A stretch of DNA of 64,000 nucleotides from Eutypella sp. D-1 (taxonomy: Eukaryota > Ascomycota > Sordariomycetes > Xylariales > Diatrypaceae): positions 1 to 64,000 of the forward strand of contig JAJTTP010000002.1 in assembly GCA_023313575.1 (NCBI GenBank), read 5' to 3'. The position numbers and the translations under genes were made by a program. Below, piece after piece: positions 42,294-54,720 of this stretch (positions are counted from its first letter, which is position 1; the number at the start of each line of letters is the position of its first letter). The notes under the pieces are model-generated. The model saw only the letters and a list, made by a program, of their open reading frames with translations. It had not been told where the DNA came from and did no database searches.

Positions 42294-43675
42294 TCAGGGC
42301 CGTTGCCCGCCCACATTCCGATCCATCGATGAACTGAACTTCCCTAATGCCAAGTCATTGCGCTCGTCGACCGGGTTGTACAAATCTGATCTCTTTCTCG
42401 AGAACAAATATTTAAAACGCCCAGACTGCGATTCGAATCCACTCTCTGCGCCTGCTGTTGTCCCCCTGCTGTTGCTTCTGGCCGAACGTATCAATCGATC
42501 CATTGACCCGATGGCCTGCTGAGTCAAAGAGAGCATCGGCTTCGGGGCAGCAGGCGTGGTGAAAACCAAAAGGCCAGCAGCGATTTCGGCAGTACACAGG
42601 ATAGTCTGTATCGATAGTAGATACGTTTTGTCGTCACTCAATACGGATGCAACACCGAAGGCAATCCGGAGCGCCGCACAAGCACAGGCCCTGTAGCGTC
42701 GTGAAAATGAGCGATCAGAGGTATAGTATGTCTAACTAGATTACAAGAAGGAGGTCAACCTACAGAAGGCCTATAACGAAGACGATGGAACAGCCAATCC
42801 TCTTCCTCCGGGACATGTTCAGACGCCAAATAACCCCCTGTGGCAGGATAAGGATAGCGACGTCGAAGACGAGATTGACAATAGCAGATATTAGAATTAG
42901 AAGACTTGGGTATCTGCAAATGCCGCCGGGAATGGACTTATCCCAATAATACTCCAGTGGGGTGCAACCCGTGCACTCGAGGATGATGTTTATGGTATAG
43001 AAGATCGCGTTCAATGCCGCGATGATATAGCACGACCAGCGAAATGCATTACGGCTACCCGGGCCAAAAATGCGAGCCCATTCGAGAAGAATGGCCGACT
43101 TCAACGTGATCATGGTGGCAAGATATAATTGAGTGGCGAGGAAGAGATTCTAAACAACAGCTCAGGTCAGCATAATGGCGACCTAGCAGCAGCTGATAGA
43201 GAGCAAAACAAGCTGACATAGTAGAACCATGTTAGATCTTTCAGCCGAAAGTCCCAGACGTGAACAAAGAATCCTGAGGTGATGGCGGTGCGGAAGATGA
43301 TGATGCTTGCCGCAATGTAAGTGCCCTACAAGAGAGGAAAACATTAGCCTGGCGAGTAAAGAATTCTGGCGACTAAAGAATTTCTTTCCGGCGATCCCTA
43401 CCATTGCGGGTATTATCAAGACTGTCGATTGGTTAGATGAGCTAATATAAGCGGCCACTACGGAAATCGGGCTTACAGTCTCCGAGTGTTTGCGTATTTT
43501 TCATGTAAAAAGCTCTCGCATAGGCACGAAGCAAAAGGAATATCAATGATATGGCAAGAAAGAATGAGCAGAGTCCAATGATTAGAGTATTGCGGTTTGG
43601 CGGATTGTTCAGGTTGGACTCGATACCATCGGGCGGCGACATTACTGGGCCATTGGGGTCAAGAGGTTTAGCCAT
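42294..43675 (-). CDS. Fungal rhodopsin-domain integral membrane protein (369 aa)
   Basis: Five exons: 43675-43477, 43421-43402 (20 nt), 43325-43218, 43149-42764 and 42690-42294. The protein has seven hydrophobic segments in the SAT4/rhodopsin-domain arrangement: FFLAISLIFLLLRAYAR, GDFLIIPAM, TYIAASIIIFRTA, FLATQLYLATMITLKSAILL with EWARIFGP, the Cys-rich extracellular loop ECTGCTPLEYYWD, LVFDVAILILPQGVIW and a last helix near IGLLACACAALRIAFG. A Ser/Arg-rich cytoplasmic tail follows. No retinal-binding lysine pattern is evident. The family is very large in Pezizomycotina and usually of unknown function; some members act as receptors. The third intron uses a GTCAGC donor, the weakest junction. 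Confidence 0.85.
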
Positions 43676-44041
43676 AATCGAGGACAATGGAATTATGATT
43701 CAAGTGGACGTCTTGAATGTTGGATGAGTCCTTGGTGATGATAGTGGCGATGAGAGATCAAAGACGAGGCGAAATCTATGGAAAGGGGAAGAGGTGGGTG
43801 TACCGGCGACCGTGCCATGCTTACCAATTACCTACCTACATATATACTCCAGCGGAAGTTTCTTTAAGTCATAAAATGGTCTGCTTCAAGCATTGGAACA
43901 TGAAGGATGAGGTAGCAGTAGCATTTCCTTAGCTGCAGTCAGGCAATAGTAAAGTGCTAAGAATAATACCTAATATTTTGGGGGCCACAACAGCCTGGCC
44001 TGGGCGAATTCGGGCGATGTAACGGGTACGGAACACTATGA

Positions 44042-44215
44042 AAAGCGAGTGCGGCTGCAAGGAACTCCGGCAAGTACGGCCGCGTCTTCCAGCACTACGA
44101 GGCTGCCAAGGCGCGGCCGCGCATTGCTGAGTACCTCGCTAGTGACCGGCGCCAGAAATACTCGAACTATGGCATCTATCGCTACTACGAGGGGTTGGAT
44201 ATAGAGGCCGAATAA
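44042..44215 (+). pseudogene. C-terminal fragment of a glutathione S-transferase-like gene
   Basis: 58 in-frame codons end at TAA 44213-44215 and read NSGKYGRVFQHYEAAKARP, RIAEYLASDRRQKYS and GIYRYYEGLDIEAE, the form of a fungal GST C-terminal helix and tail. The frame upstream is broken (NSLAWANSGDVTG lies in another frame) and no N-terminal thioredoxin-like domain exists nearby. It is a decayed leftover, not a functional gene. Confidence 0.5.
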
Positions 44216-44814
44216 TAAGAATACAGAAATGTCGCGGTCGGGATATGGTCCAGTCTGACCAGATGACCCCCTTTTAGGGCTTGGCACAGTGGAGCTTAAA
44301 GAGGTACAGATACAGTGATTATGCTACGTGATAAGGGGGCGGGGGCGCTAGCAGCGCCTTCCCCCCTATCCATAGGCTACGATAGACTAGAATTAGGGGG
44401 CTTCGCTCCCCGCGTTTCTAGCAGAGGGCCAGAGTTCAATAACAATTCGACCTCTACCTATACTACAGCGCCCCTCACAGTGACCTTTCGGCTACTATCT
44501 ATCCCCGATTCCTATCCAGGTGTCCCCGCATTGGATCTATACGATATGAAGAATCCCGTGCATGGATATAGCCGAAGCGTAAGCTGACATGCATAATGCT
44601 GCTGATCCTTGATGAAGCCGTCCTGGTTCTGTCGTAGAATAGCTTACAGTCTCCATATTTAAGACTTCAATACGCTGGCAAGTCTCGGACGAGTGTAGTG
44701 ATGCCCCACACAGACCCTCATCCGGTTTCCGCAAAGCAGCAGGTGGAAAAGCAGGTTCATAATGTCTGTCCTTGCCTATCTTCCAGCTTCGGTGCCATTT
44801 CGCAGCTGGAGGGG

Positions 44815-44822
44815 TATATATA
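44815..44822 (+). promoter_or_regulatory. TATA box of the O-methyltransferase gene
   Basis: TATATATA lies 120 bp upstream of the ATG at 44935 in otherwise GC-richer sequence. Confidence 0.5.
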
Positions 44823-44934
44823 CAAGTCAGGATCCGCAGGAACCGTCTTGCAAAGCTCCTGCTGCTTGTAAATCACATTCTCATCCAACTGCATCCGTCT
44901 GGTGATACGTGGCATCCTATCGGAGGAAATAAAG

Positions 44935-46371
44935 ATGGTTCGTGACAATGTCGAGGCGATCCTTTCGCAGCTCCAAACAGCCGGTGTATCGTACGCGAAA
45001 CAGACACCCGGTGGACGGGAAAAGCTGATAAGCCTCTGCCATGACCTCATCTCAACCCTAGAGTTACCCAGCGAGTCCATCATGCGAATGGGATGGGCAG
45101 AAGTAAGTCTACCACCTTACGCAAAGCGGGGGGGCTCTCAAGTCTCTAGGCGCGCGGGGAATATCACTAACCGGAGTCCAGCCAGCTAAAGCGGCTCATT
45201 TCCGGATCGCCGTCGACCTGGATATATTCGGGCATATCAAACGCAGTGGCGCAGCGGGGATCACGGCTAAGGATCTCGCGGACAGATGCAACGCGGACGA
45301 AGTCCTGATATGTAGGTCATGTCAGACTCACACTGTGTGGCCGTAACACCGCTGACTCAATATGGCATATCAGCACGAATCTTGAAGCACCTCGCTGCTA
45401 TGAAAGTGATCGATGAGATCGCGGAGAACACGTATTCAAGTACTACGTTAGCCGAGGCTCTGACAGATACCAAGTACAGAGACGGCATTATATACCTGTC
45501 AGTACCACTATACTGCCAAAAGGGCACAATTCCACCCCTGCCCGACTACTTATCTCCTCATGAATTCACAATCCTCTAAACGTACTTGTATAGGTACGAC
45601 GTCGCCGGAGCATCATTCAGACACCTCCCCTCATACCTCAAGAAGGTCGGGTACACGAACCCAACAGAAGTGACAAACGGACCGTTCCAAGCAGCGCACA
45701 AAACCGACCTGCCCGCCTACGCGTGGATGGACCAGACACCGCCGTACATCGAGGCATTCAACAACTACATGTCCGTGTACCGGGCGGGGAAGCCTTCATG
45801 GGTAGACGCGGGATTCTATCCCGTGTCGGATCGTCTGATCGACGGGTTCAACGCGGAGTACAGCGATTTTTTCATCGTAGACGTCGGCGGCGGCATGGGG
45901 CATGATTTGCGCGAGCTACGGGAGAAATACCCGCATGTGCCTGGGAAGCTCATCTTGCAGGACCGGGCGGAGGTCATCTCCGCCGCTGCTGGGACGGCAG
46001 AGGACGGGTTCGAAGCGGCGGCGCACGACTTCTTCACCGCGCAGCCGGTCATGCATGCCCGGGGATACCATCTGCACTCCATCCTGCACAACTGGGGCGA
46101 CGAGGACTGTGTCCGGATCTTGCAGCAGCTGAGACCGGCCATGAAGCCGGGGTACTCCAGATTACTGCTGAATGAGATCGTGGTTCCTCCGCGGAACGCG
46201 CCGTGGCCGATCACGTCGATGGATCAGCTGATGCTTGTCATGGCAGCCGTACAGGAGCGGAGCGAGGCCCAGTTCGCCCGGTTGTTAAAGCAGGCGGGAT
46301 TCAGGATCGTGAAGGTCTACAGCTATGAATTGGGCCAGGAGAGCTTGATCGAAGCAGAGTTAGACGAATAA
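44935..46371 (+). CDS. SAM-dependent O-methyltransferase, COMT/plant type (399 aa)
   Basis: Four exons: 44935-45102, 45182-45311, 45374-45497 and 45594-46371. The N-terminal dimerisation domain contains HFRIAVDLDIF and RILKHLAAM; the catalytic domain has SAM motif I IVDVGGGMGHDLREL, catalytic histidine in LHSILHNWGDEDC, LLLNEIVVPP and MDQLMLVMAA. It methylates hydroxyl groups of aromatic or polyketide metabolites in the cytosol; fungal members usually serve secondary metabolism. No backbone enzyme (PKS, NRPS, terpene cyclase) lies in this window, so the substrate is unknown. The third donor is GTCAGT. It is convergent with the chitinase gene, 267 bp away. Confidence 0.9.
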
Positions 46372-46638
46372 CCGTGATTGGTCCAGTCTGTATATGGAGT
46401 AGCAGGTCTCGAACGTGGCCTCAACCGTTTTCTATCGAATACGGAGCTTATCTATCACAGGTCTTGGATCTGCCTGGAAGAACCGTGAGTCTACTAGGAA
46501 CTGTTTCACCCGAGTTTTGGCGATTGCATGTAATGATCTCGCATGTAGTTCACTCTAATCTACGTTTAGTCGGAAGACGATGATGCTACCTCGCTACTCC
46601 GCGCCCCCTAATACCACCGCTTGTACCCAGTAACTACC

Positions 46639-48041
46639 TCACAGCTCATCCTTAGAGTTCCACTTTGTCACAGCAGCATTGACAGCAGCCAGTCTAGTGT
46701 ACTCCGGACCATCACCGCCAAGCTCCCAGGCAAACACGCCGCCGAGACCGAATTCGCGAACGAGGTCGAATTTATCCGCGATCGACTGAGGCGTCTCATG
46801 AGTCCAGAAGAGATCCTCGTCCGCGTCCCAGTAATAGTAGCCACCACCGTGGACATCATACACGCCATCGGTGACCGCCCTTGAAAACGACGCGCGCACC
46901 TCCGCGGGCGGCTCATCCGCCCACGCGAAAGCGCCGATATGGCCTAGATCGGCGCCCGTCTCGGGATCCTCCATCAGCGGGGTTGGACAGCCGACGGGGT
47001 TGTTTCCGGTGCAGGGCCGGTGCAGGGTGCGGGCGTATTTAGTCTGGAAGGCGAAGCCGAGATTGAGTTTGTGGGGCGGGGCGCCGGCGGCGATGTACGC
47101 CTGCAGGGAGGCGCGCGAGAGGGCCTTGCCGGCGTGGTGCTTGGTCACGTTGTCGCGGCGGTTCAGCATCTCGTAGGTCATGACGTTGAGGAAGTCGACG
47201 GAGTCCAGGATGCGGGGTACCGTCTGCGAGGTGAACGCTAGCATATCCCGGGGCAGGCCGGGCACTGCTGCCGTGATAAGCTTCTCGCGCCCGACTGCGG
47301 CGCGGACCTCGGCGAGGAGGAGGGGGTATGCTTCGATCTCCCACTGCTTTTGTTCGTTGGTTACCTGTTTGTAGTCGTCCCCATTTCCCCTGGTTGAAGC
47401 ATTGTTAGGCACCACAAGGTTTCTTCAGGTTTCACGATGCTTGGGGTCGTACCCTGGAAATTCCCAATCAATGTCCACACCTGTACTCCTCAAGTAGGTC
47501 AGTTAGTCGACATGTCTACTTCACTGCAGGTAATGATGACGTTTCAGGGTTCAGGCTAGACCTACCATCAGCACGCGTATCTCGAATCATAGCAGCGACA
47601 TTGCGCGCCCAGGCCCTCCGGCCCTCCTCAGTCGCAGCGGCGTGTGAGAAGCCAGCGGTGTCGCCCCAGCCGCCAATGGCAACCAAGACTTTGGTTTCCG
47701 GTGCGAAATGCGCGCGGGTTTCTTCCACGGTCATGAACAAGGGCCAGTCAGAGCGGCCCTCTTCGCGGTTGAAGGTGTTGCAGGTCATGAAAGCCATGAA
47801 CACGTGGGTGATCGGCGCGGTGAGGGACGAATCGGGGATGGTAGGGTGTTGACTGTGAAGGGTTAGGATACTCGAGTCCACGTCGAGACGATGGTGATGA
47901 AGCTTTTTTGGATGGCTTTTCGCTTACTTACCCACAGAAGTACTCTATGTTACGCAACTGCGCCGTCGCCGCTGTGATGGAAGCCATGGCCAAGACACAC
48001 GTTGGCCAGAGGGGGCGTAGTTGAAGCAGGGATAGTTTCAT
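46639..48041 (-). CDS. Secreted GH18 chitinase (391 aa)
   Basis: Four exons: 48041-47932, 47852-47566, 47480-47453 (28 nt) and 47389-46639. A signal peptide of about 27 residues (MKLSLLQLRPLWPTCVLAMA) precedes a TIM barrel. The GH18 catalytic motif DGVDIDWE (residues about 132-139, Glu139 the acid) is assembled across the second splice junction, and VLVAIGGWGD and VDFLNVMTYEM are the other conserved barrel strands; GGVFAWELGGD lies near the end. It hydrolyses chitin or related N-acetylglucosamine chains outside the cell, for nutrition, wall remodelling or mycoparasitism. No carbohydrate-binding module is attached. Confidence 0.92.
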
Positions 48042-48507
48042 CGCGGGCAAGAAGAAGCTCGTAGGCTAAGGGATACGAATGTACGGTTTCGTGGAAAGAA
48101 TTCAAGAAGGAGCGAGCTTGGCTAGAAAAACAAAGCTGCAGCTACGAGGTGGGTGTGTTTGCTTCATCGTTCACGGAGTCTGTGGCACGTTGGGTTAAAT
48201 ACATACTTACTATGCACCTAACCAAAACGTAACGTATGATATGAGCCGCCAACCTCGTGATTTAGGCACCGTTACCATTGTCCTGGTTCCGTGGAGACAT
48301 GTCTAGAGTGCAATATATAGTACATTATATCTTGAAGGGATAGCCTGTGAAGTCTTATCTTCGTTATTATTGATTACGCAGAAACAGGTTTTGCTTCATA
48401 TTCGACGTATATACAGTCGTCAGAGGTTTGACGGGTCTAGAATCTGGAGATCCCAAGTTATACATGAGCTGCCAATCTTCTAGGCTAAGTTTCGCTCATG
48501 TGGCCCA
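48042..48507. other. Intergenic, 466 bp
   Basis: This is the chitinase promoter and the 3' flank of the phosphodiesterase gene. It is AT-rich around 48310-48400. I see nothing else. Confidence 0.55.
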
Positions 48508-49918
48508 TCAGCGGAGACCGAAACAGTTGGCGTAGTAAGTTACTGTAGCCGACCAGTCTGAAAAAATACCGATCACACCAATATCGTTGCTAAGAACATG
48601 GACCAGTTCGTAAATGTCCCCGTCATGCTTGGTGCCATTCACTGCAGCATAAAAGGGTCAGCCACATCTCTTCGATAGACGCGGGGTTGGGAGGGTGGTG
48701 AGGACAGCTGAATTTATTTGGATGGATTCCTGTGGGGGACGAAGAAGCGGGCGTTTGACCGCAGGGCAGTCGGCTATTTCAACAGGAGATGTTTAGTAGG
48801 CACTTACGCATGTACATATAATAGTAGTCCCCGTCGGCCGCGACGCGCTTAAGGGGAGGCGAGCGCTCGAGGGACCAGGTGATGATGTCCAGGCCCAGTT
48901 CCTTGGCGGTGAGGGCGTAGTCGGAAGGGACGTAGTTATCGTCGTCATCGGTAGTGATGAGGTACGGGAGCGGAGGGGCAATGACGCGCACGCCGGATTC
49001 CTTGTAGAAGGTCAGGTTGGCGACCGCCGTGAGGAGTCTCTCCGGGGTGTCGCCATTCTCGTCGAGCATCACGGCCTGGAGGCCGAATTCGGGCTCGTGC
49101 TCGAGCCAGTACGCTATGTCTGAGAAGATGAAGCTCTGGGGCCAGACGCGGCTCGGGTGGATGCGCGCCTGCTTGTACTCGTCGATCATTTGCTGCGCAT
49201 ACTTCTCCTGCGTGTAATCGCCGTCGAACGGCATCTCTACCTGGGGCTGCTTCAACTCGGTCGTAAAGTCCAGTCCCATCCCGTCGACCAGGTGAATGAA
49301 CTCTTTGTGAGATAGAACGGTGCCGCATTGCGCATACAAGTTGGTCCTCCAGTCGGCCGTGCCGTCTAGGAAGTCCTCGGGCGTCGTGGCGGATGCGTTA
49401 AAGCCGTCCATCTTACCACAGAGGGTCTTGAATTCGGCGAGCGTGATGTCGCTTGTGCAGCACGTGGCCGAGGCGGGCTCGCCGTCGGCAGCCGGGGTGA
49501 AGGGTTTTGTGCACTTGGCGCCCAGGGGCGTGGCAACGATATTGGTGGTGGTGTGCAGGTCACACTGGGCATGACGGCATACCAGCTCCCGGTCCGCGGT
49601 AAAGGCAACATCGCACTCCAGGATACCGGCGCCCATGCGCGCGCCGGCCCGGATAGACTCGACTGTTTCCTCGGGGAATTGGAGCACGGCGCCGCCGCGG
49701 TGACCGATACTGAACTTGCGCGTCGTAGATTCCCGGCTGAGACATGACGCTAGCTTGTCTTTGAGTGGACCCTCATCCAGGTCGTTGATCAGGTATTCGG
49801 GCCGAGGGCCAAGCTCAACGTTGATCTGGGATGTCGGGTACTTCTCCGCAGGAAGGGCACCGACAACCTGGAAGACGGCGAGGAAGCCGGCAACAAACGG
49901 GACAGCTCCAGCATACAT
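48508..49918 (-). CDS. Secreted glycerophosphodiester phosphodiesterase (414 aa)
   Basis: The exons are 49918-48808 and 48641-48508, separated by an unusually long 166 bp intron. An N-terminal signal ([20 protein letters not shown]) precedes a GDPD TIM barrel: the conserved HRGG in [30 protein letters not shown] with the metal-binding Glu and Asp, and [12 protein letters not shown] with the second catalytic His. The C-terminal exon supplies [13 protein letters not shown] and [19 protein letters not shown], where the frame closes. It hydrolyses deacylated phospholipids to glycerol-3-phosphate and an alcohol, in secreted form as a phosphate or choline scavenger. Extra cysteines suggest disulfides. 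Confidence 0.9.
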
Positions 49919-51703
49919 GATGAGCCAATTGCCGACCGGACTATGTCAATTTGCTGAAGGGACTGTCCTGGGCTGACAAGTAATCAGGCAATTAGGTAAT
50001 CGAGGGCCTGGAAGAGGGTACTCCAAGGAAGACTGGGAGATTGGCTGGGGTCGAGGCACACCAAGACTTAGGTCTCACCGGGTGAGCATCTGGAGGGGTT
50101 CGCAGCCTTTATATCTTCCAAGGTTGTTTGGTCTAATGCCCATCATGATCTGCGAACCCGGTAGATTCCAGCGGCTCGGGTAGGAAGGGTAGGAAGTGGG
50201 CCATGATGATTTTCCTGGCATTTTCCTGGCTCGACGCCAAAATCCTTCCACACGGCTCGAAGGGAACTAGGCTCACTGCGGTGGTATATCCGTGTTGCAT
50301 CCATTGTAAGTGGTGGGCTGAAGATGACGGAAGGCAGGTAAGAGCTGGAAAGGCTGTAAAGAGCTGTTAAGGGTACCCGGCTGCGCTGGGCGGTGTTTGC
50401 CGTGTACGGTTATGAGGCGAGATGCGTCTGGAGGGCAGGGTGGCATCTCGTGTGGGGGACGAGTGTCGATATCCATGATATATGGCTCATGCCGCCCAAT
50501 AGAAGAAGCACGGGTAGCAAGGCACGGCTTGGCGTATGCGTGCCAAGTTGGTCCGGCGAAAGCTTGCCTGCTTACCTCCTTGCCTTACTTTACCTGCCTA
50601 CATAGGTAGGTACTCTTACGGATTCGTAGAAAGCGAGATAGAGATGGATCGGAGCTGAGAGAAAGAATCAGCCGGGTGCTCCGGACGTGTGTCTACCCTG
50701 GAAGAAAGGAAAGGAGAAGTCTGGCTATATGATTATATCCGTTGATACGATCCAGGGAATAGTTATGTATCGGGCTATTACAAGCACAGCACTGGGAGCA
50801 GGTAAGTACTTCGCATTAGCACATGTCCTGGTAGCCACTCCGTACTGTGGACTTTTTAGTCTTTCATGTACCTGCCAAGACACCAACCACCCACTGGGTC
50901 AAGAATTCCTGTACGTAGTTAAACCATATCTATCTCCGTATCGGAGCACGTGCACCTGCTTGCTTGCACGTGGCAGACACGGAGGTATGGTGGAACTGCG
51001 ATTCGGGTCTTTTCTATACTTCCGATGAAGGACTTACATAATGGAAGCATCTTATATGTAGTGCAGATACAGTGAGACATACGGGTACGTCGTGTGATGT
51101 TGAGATAAGATAAGTAATCTACCAGCTGAGGTACATGTATACGAACTGACAGGACAGACAAAGGTCAAGATAAGCCAGACACGCCAAATAACAGCCAATC
51201 AGAGTGAGACAAACCCCGTGTAGCTTTCAGCTTCAAGCCCCCCGAACCCCCAACCCCCAGCTCCTAACAACCCCTGCATCATCCCTGGAACCACTCCACC
51301 ATCAAGTCACTAGTTGGGTGCCTCAGCCAATCAAATAAGCTTACCTAGTAGCTACCTAGGTACCTATCAAACCCTTGAAGGATCCTCGTAAAATCTCAAA
51401 AGTCTTTTTCATCACAATTATTACTAAGAAGCTACGAAGGTATCGTCAACATCGTCAGCCATCAGCAGCATTATCATCACTTGCCAATTGTAACCCTGTG
51501 ATGGCTGTATACTCACCAATTCTTCGTTCAGCGATAATGTAGAGCAATCCCTACCAGATATATACTATATACCCCACCCAGAAACTTCAATTCGTCCATA
51601 ATTCCATAATTCGGCCTCCATCTCTCTCTCCTTCATTAGTCCCTAGTCCCTTTAACTGGCCAGGATCTGTAGATCTGTCGTCGTCGTCGTCGTCGTTGCG
51701 GCC
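49919..51703. other. Intergenic, 1.79 kb, divergent
   Basis: This holds the promoters of the phosphodiesterase and jip5. It contains CCTAGGTA-type words near 50602 and 51352, a CCAAT context near 51327, and a (TCG)6 tract (51678-51695) just before the jip5 ATG. No gene is visible. Confidence 0.55.
51678..51695. repeat. (TCG)6 microsatellite in the jip5 leader
   Basis: Six perfect TCG units end eight bases before the ATG at 51704. Confidence 0.95.
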
Positions 51704-53111
51704 ATGTTCGAGAACCTTTGCACCCTGCCTCTAAAGGCGGAGATCTTCACACAGGCCTTACACCCGACCGAACCACTTCTGTCCGTTGGTCTGGCCTCGG
51801 GACATGTCGAGTGTTTCCGTCTTCCTGCCGCCGACAAGTCAGACGATGGCGATGGCGATGATGTTGACACTAGCGTGCTGTCCGATGGTAGGGGAACCAT
51901 TGACACTGCCTGGCGCACGAGAAGACATAAGGGCAGCTGTAGGAGTCTGGCCTTTACCCATGACGGCTCCCGTAAGTTCTATCTCCCGTCCCCATTATGT
52001 CTGTCTAGATAACGCTCAGCTGTAGTTGGTTAAACGCTAACCTGCGCGCATCCCTATGCGCATCCGTTCTTTCATAGATCTCTACTCCGCCGGCACCGAC
52101 TCCCTCATCAAGCACTTTTCCTCTGCTACCGGCCAGGTCGTATCAAAGATCGCCATCCCCTCAGTGAAGTCCGCTCCCGACTCGCCCACGCTCCTACACC
52201 CGCTCTCACCTCAGACTCTCCTGCTCGCCTGCGACTCGGGAGTCTTGCACCTCCTAGATCTGCGCGACGGTGCTCTGGCCGCCTCGAAGCCTCAACAGAC
52301 ACATTATCCACACGACGACTTTGTCTCCAGCATCACGCCTCTCCCGCCCTCGGCCGAGAGCACCAGTGGTTTCAGCAAGCAGTGGGTTTCCACCGGCGGC
52401 ACCACCCTCGCCGTGACCGATCTGAGGCGGGGCGTGCTGGTGCGCAGCGACGACCAGGAAGACGAGCTGCTCTGCACTACCTTCGTTCCGGGAATGGGGC
52501 CCAAGAAGAATCGGGATAACGGCGTGGTCGCCGTAGGCACCGCCACCGGTGTGCTCACCCTGTGGGATAAGGGTGCCTGGGATGATCAGCAGGACCGCAT
52601 TGTTGTCGACTCCGGAAAGGGCGGCGGCGAGAGCCTCGACTGCATCGTTAAGATACCTGAGGAGCTGACGCGGAGTAAAAAGGTGGTAGTCGGCGTTGGT
52701 GATGGCAGCTTGCGCATCGTCGACCTGGTGCGGAGGGAGGTAGAGGGTGTCCTGCGCCACGACGACTTCGAGGCTGTCGTCGGCTTGGGCTTCGATTCTC
52801 AGGGTCGGCTGATCAGCGGCGGAGGTCAGACGGTCAAGGTATGGCAGGAGTCGCCCAACCTCGGTAATGGTCTCGACGACGACGGCTCTGATGACAGCGA
52901 CGGCGACGAAGACGGATCGGCCGATTCGGACGACGATGGCGATACAGCCTCACAAGCCGCCAAAGGCAAACGGCCGTCAGGAAGAGCTGGAGACTCGGAC
53001 GATTCCGAGAGCGACGACCAGAGACGCAGCAAGAAGAAAAGGAAGAAGGGCAAGGTCGACCTCGGCCCTCGCGGTGCGCATGGTATTTTGAAATTCAAGG
53101 GCTTGGATTGA
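51704..53111 (+). CDS. jip5: WD40 protein JIP5, ribosome biogenesis (433 aa)
   Basis: The exons are 51704-51971 and 52078-53111 (106 bp intron with a GCTAAC branch). The N-terminus [21 protein letters not shown], the repeats around [17 protein letters not shown] and [12 protein letters not shown], and the acidic then lysine-rich tail ending [10 protein letters not shown] are characteristic of JIP5. It would be a beta-propeller acting in the nucleolus in 60S subunit maturation (known from yeast Jip5). The acidic Asp/Ser tract (about residues 355-400) followed by KKKRKKGK is typical of nucleolar proteins. This housekeeping gene anchors the window as core genome. Confidence 0.92.
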
Positions 53112-53600
53112 TATGATACCCCTTAGTATGTTAATAGGCCGCTCCTCTCTTCGAGCTTCGAATTACGACATTAGATACCCAACTCGCTACATTTCCGTCT
53201 GCATTCCTGTCCGCATATCCGAAGGATCGATCATCTCTTACTCTCGAAACAGGATGGTTCCTATTACCCGGTGCGGCTCCACGGTGTCAAGATGATATTC
53301 TCTTAAGCCACGAAAGTGACAGGCAAGCACGTGACGAAACGAGATGACTGTTTATAAATCTTATTATCACGCCAGCTTGTCCCTTGACACATACAACTAA
53401 TACGAGACAGTGAAACCGAACGTGGTGTATCGCTGTTTTGCTTAGCAGTAAAGGACACAACGAACGCGACATGTTCCGAGGCTCATTATACGATATTCAC
53501 GAGCAGAATCGTTGTATGATCAAGGGATTTTATCTAGATACAGTGAATAGTCACCCATGCCTCAACACGGCGTCCCCCCCCCCCCCTCACCAACTCCCCA
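53112..53600. other. Intergenic, 489 bp, with a 13-C run
   Basis: This is 3' flanking sequence of two convergent genes. A homopolymer of 13 C occupies 53574-53586. The rest shows nothing. Confidence 0.6.
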
Positions 53601-54720
53601 TCACAGTGTTTTCGTTCCGATCCAAATCGGGCCCGTCGTACAAGCCAGCAAGTCGCCGTGACGATCGCACGTCGCTTGGACGTATCCTACGCCGACAGCA
53701 TCGAATGAGCTAGGAGAAAGAACCCCGTTAGCAAGCCGTCCTCCTAATAATAAATGAAATCTGTGCATAATCATCAGTATCTACTTACACGTCATCGCAC
53801 TCCCAGTGCTGGGTGACCGTGAGCATGTTGAGCTTCCTATCGAAGACGAAGTCCGCAGTGCTCGCCGAGGCCTCATCCGCCGCAGTGCAGGTGCCGGTGA
53901 ACTTCTCGTCTTCGACGGCCCCGGCGCTCGCGCAGGCGAAGGAGTCAGCGCCGGCTCGATTTCGCATATTCTTCAGGACGAATTTCGGACCGGTGTCGGA
54001 TTTCGGCGGGTCGGAGGACGACGAACCGGGGGGCAATTCGTACTGCCTCTCCCACTGCTCCAGCTGCCACGACTGGTAACTTTCCGAGGTATCCGGACAC
54101 CCGCTACCAGGCTCTTGGGGCGTCGGGCCTCCCTTTGTGGTGAATCCCATCGAATCGCTGGGCACCAGTGCGCATATCTCATTGCCTTCCTCGGCCGTCG
54201 CGCAGTCCATGTCGAGGGACAGTATTCCCGTTGCCAGGCCATTGGCCCTAGAAGTCGCGGCGGGGAATTTTTCAGCATCTTCGCATGATGACTACAGATA
54301 CATCTCGAGAGAGACTTACCCTTCCGCATCCGAGCAGGCGAACGTATGCGAGACATACATCGTCCGATTCGTCCAGTCCAAAGCGAAAGAGACGGTAGTG
54401 TCGTCAGTGAAGCCGTTACCAGCCCAGATGCAATCGCTCCAGATGATGTTGTCCCCGGCATCGTGCCAGCCTTCCCAGGCTTCGGGCCACGAGGCCACGC
54501 ATTCGAAGAACGTCCCGTAGGCCCTGTTGGTCGGCACTATACTGACGGCTACGGTTGCGGCGCCGCTGCTGTCGCCGTTTGGGTCTGCGCCGTCGTACCT
54601 CGCGTCGCTTACGCGCCACTGGTATGTCGATGTTGCGGTGCCGCCTCCACACACTCGAGCGGCGCCCGCCCTTGAAGACAGCGCGAGTGCCGCGATCGTT
54701 GCCAGTAAGTCGTATCGCAT
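53601..54720 (-). CDS. Secreted cysteine-rich protein of unknown function (322 aa)
   Basis: The exons are 54720-54320, 54247-53789 and 53709-53601. The first exon starts with a signal peptide (MRYDLLATIAALALSSRAGA). A beta-rich region with FFECVASWPEAWEGW, WSDCIWAGNGF and SHTFACSDAEG follows; the second exon has GNEICALVPSDS and a Ser/Asp-rich linker, then GTCTAADEAS and TVTQHWECDD. A TAA just inside the second intron would end the protein at DDV, but the GTAAGT donor, the GCTAAC branch and the TAG acceptor argue for the third exon, which adds two cysteines. I do not recognise the family; it could be an effector-like or wall protein. Confidence 0.75.

Larger units (their letters stand above)
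43676..44934. other. Intergenic, 1.26 kb, with a GST remnant
   Basis: Besides the remnant at 44042-44215, this holds the promoters of the rhodopsin-domain and O-methyltransferase genes. A 90-codon frame at 44315-44587 has no motif. Confidence 0.5.
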
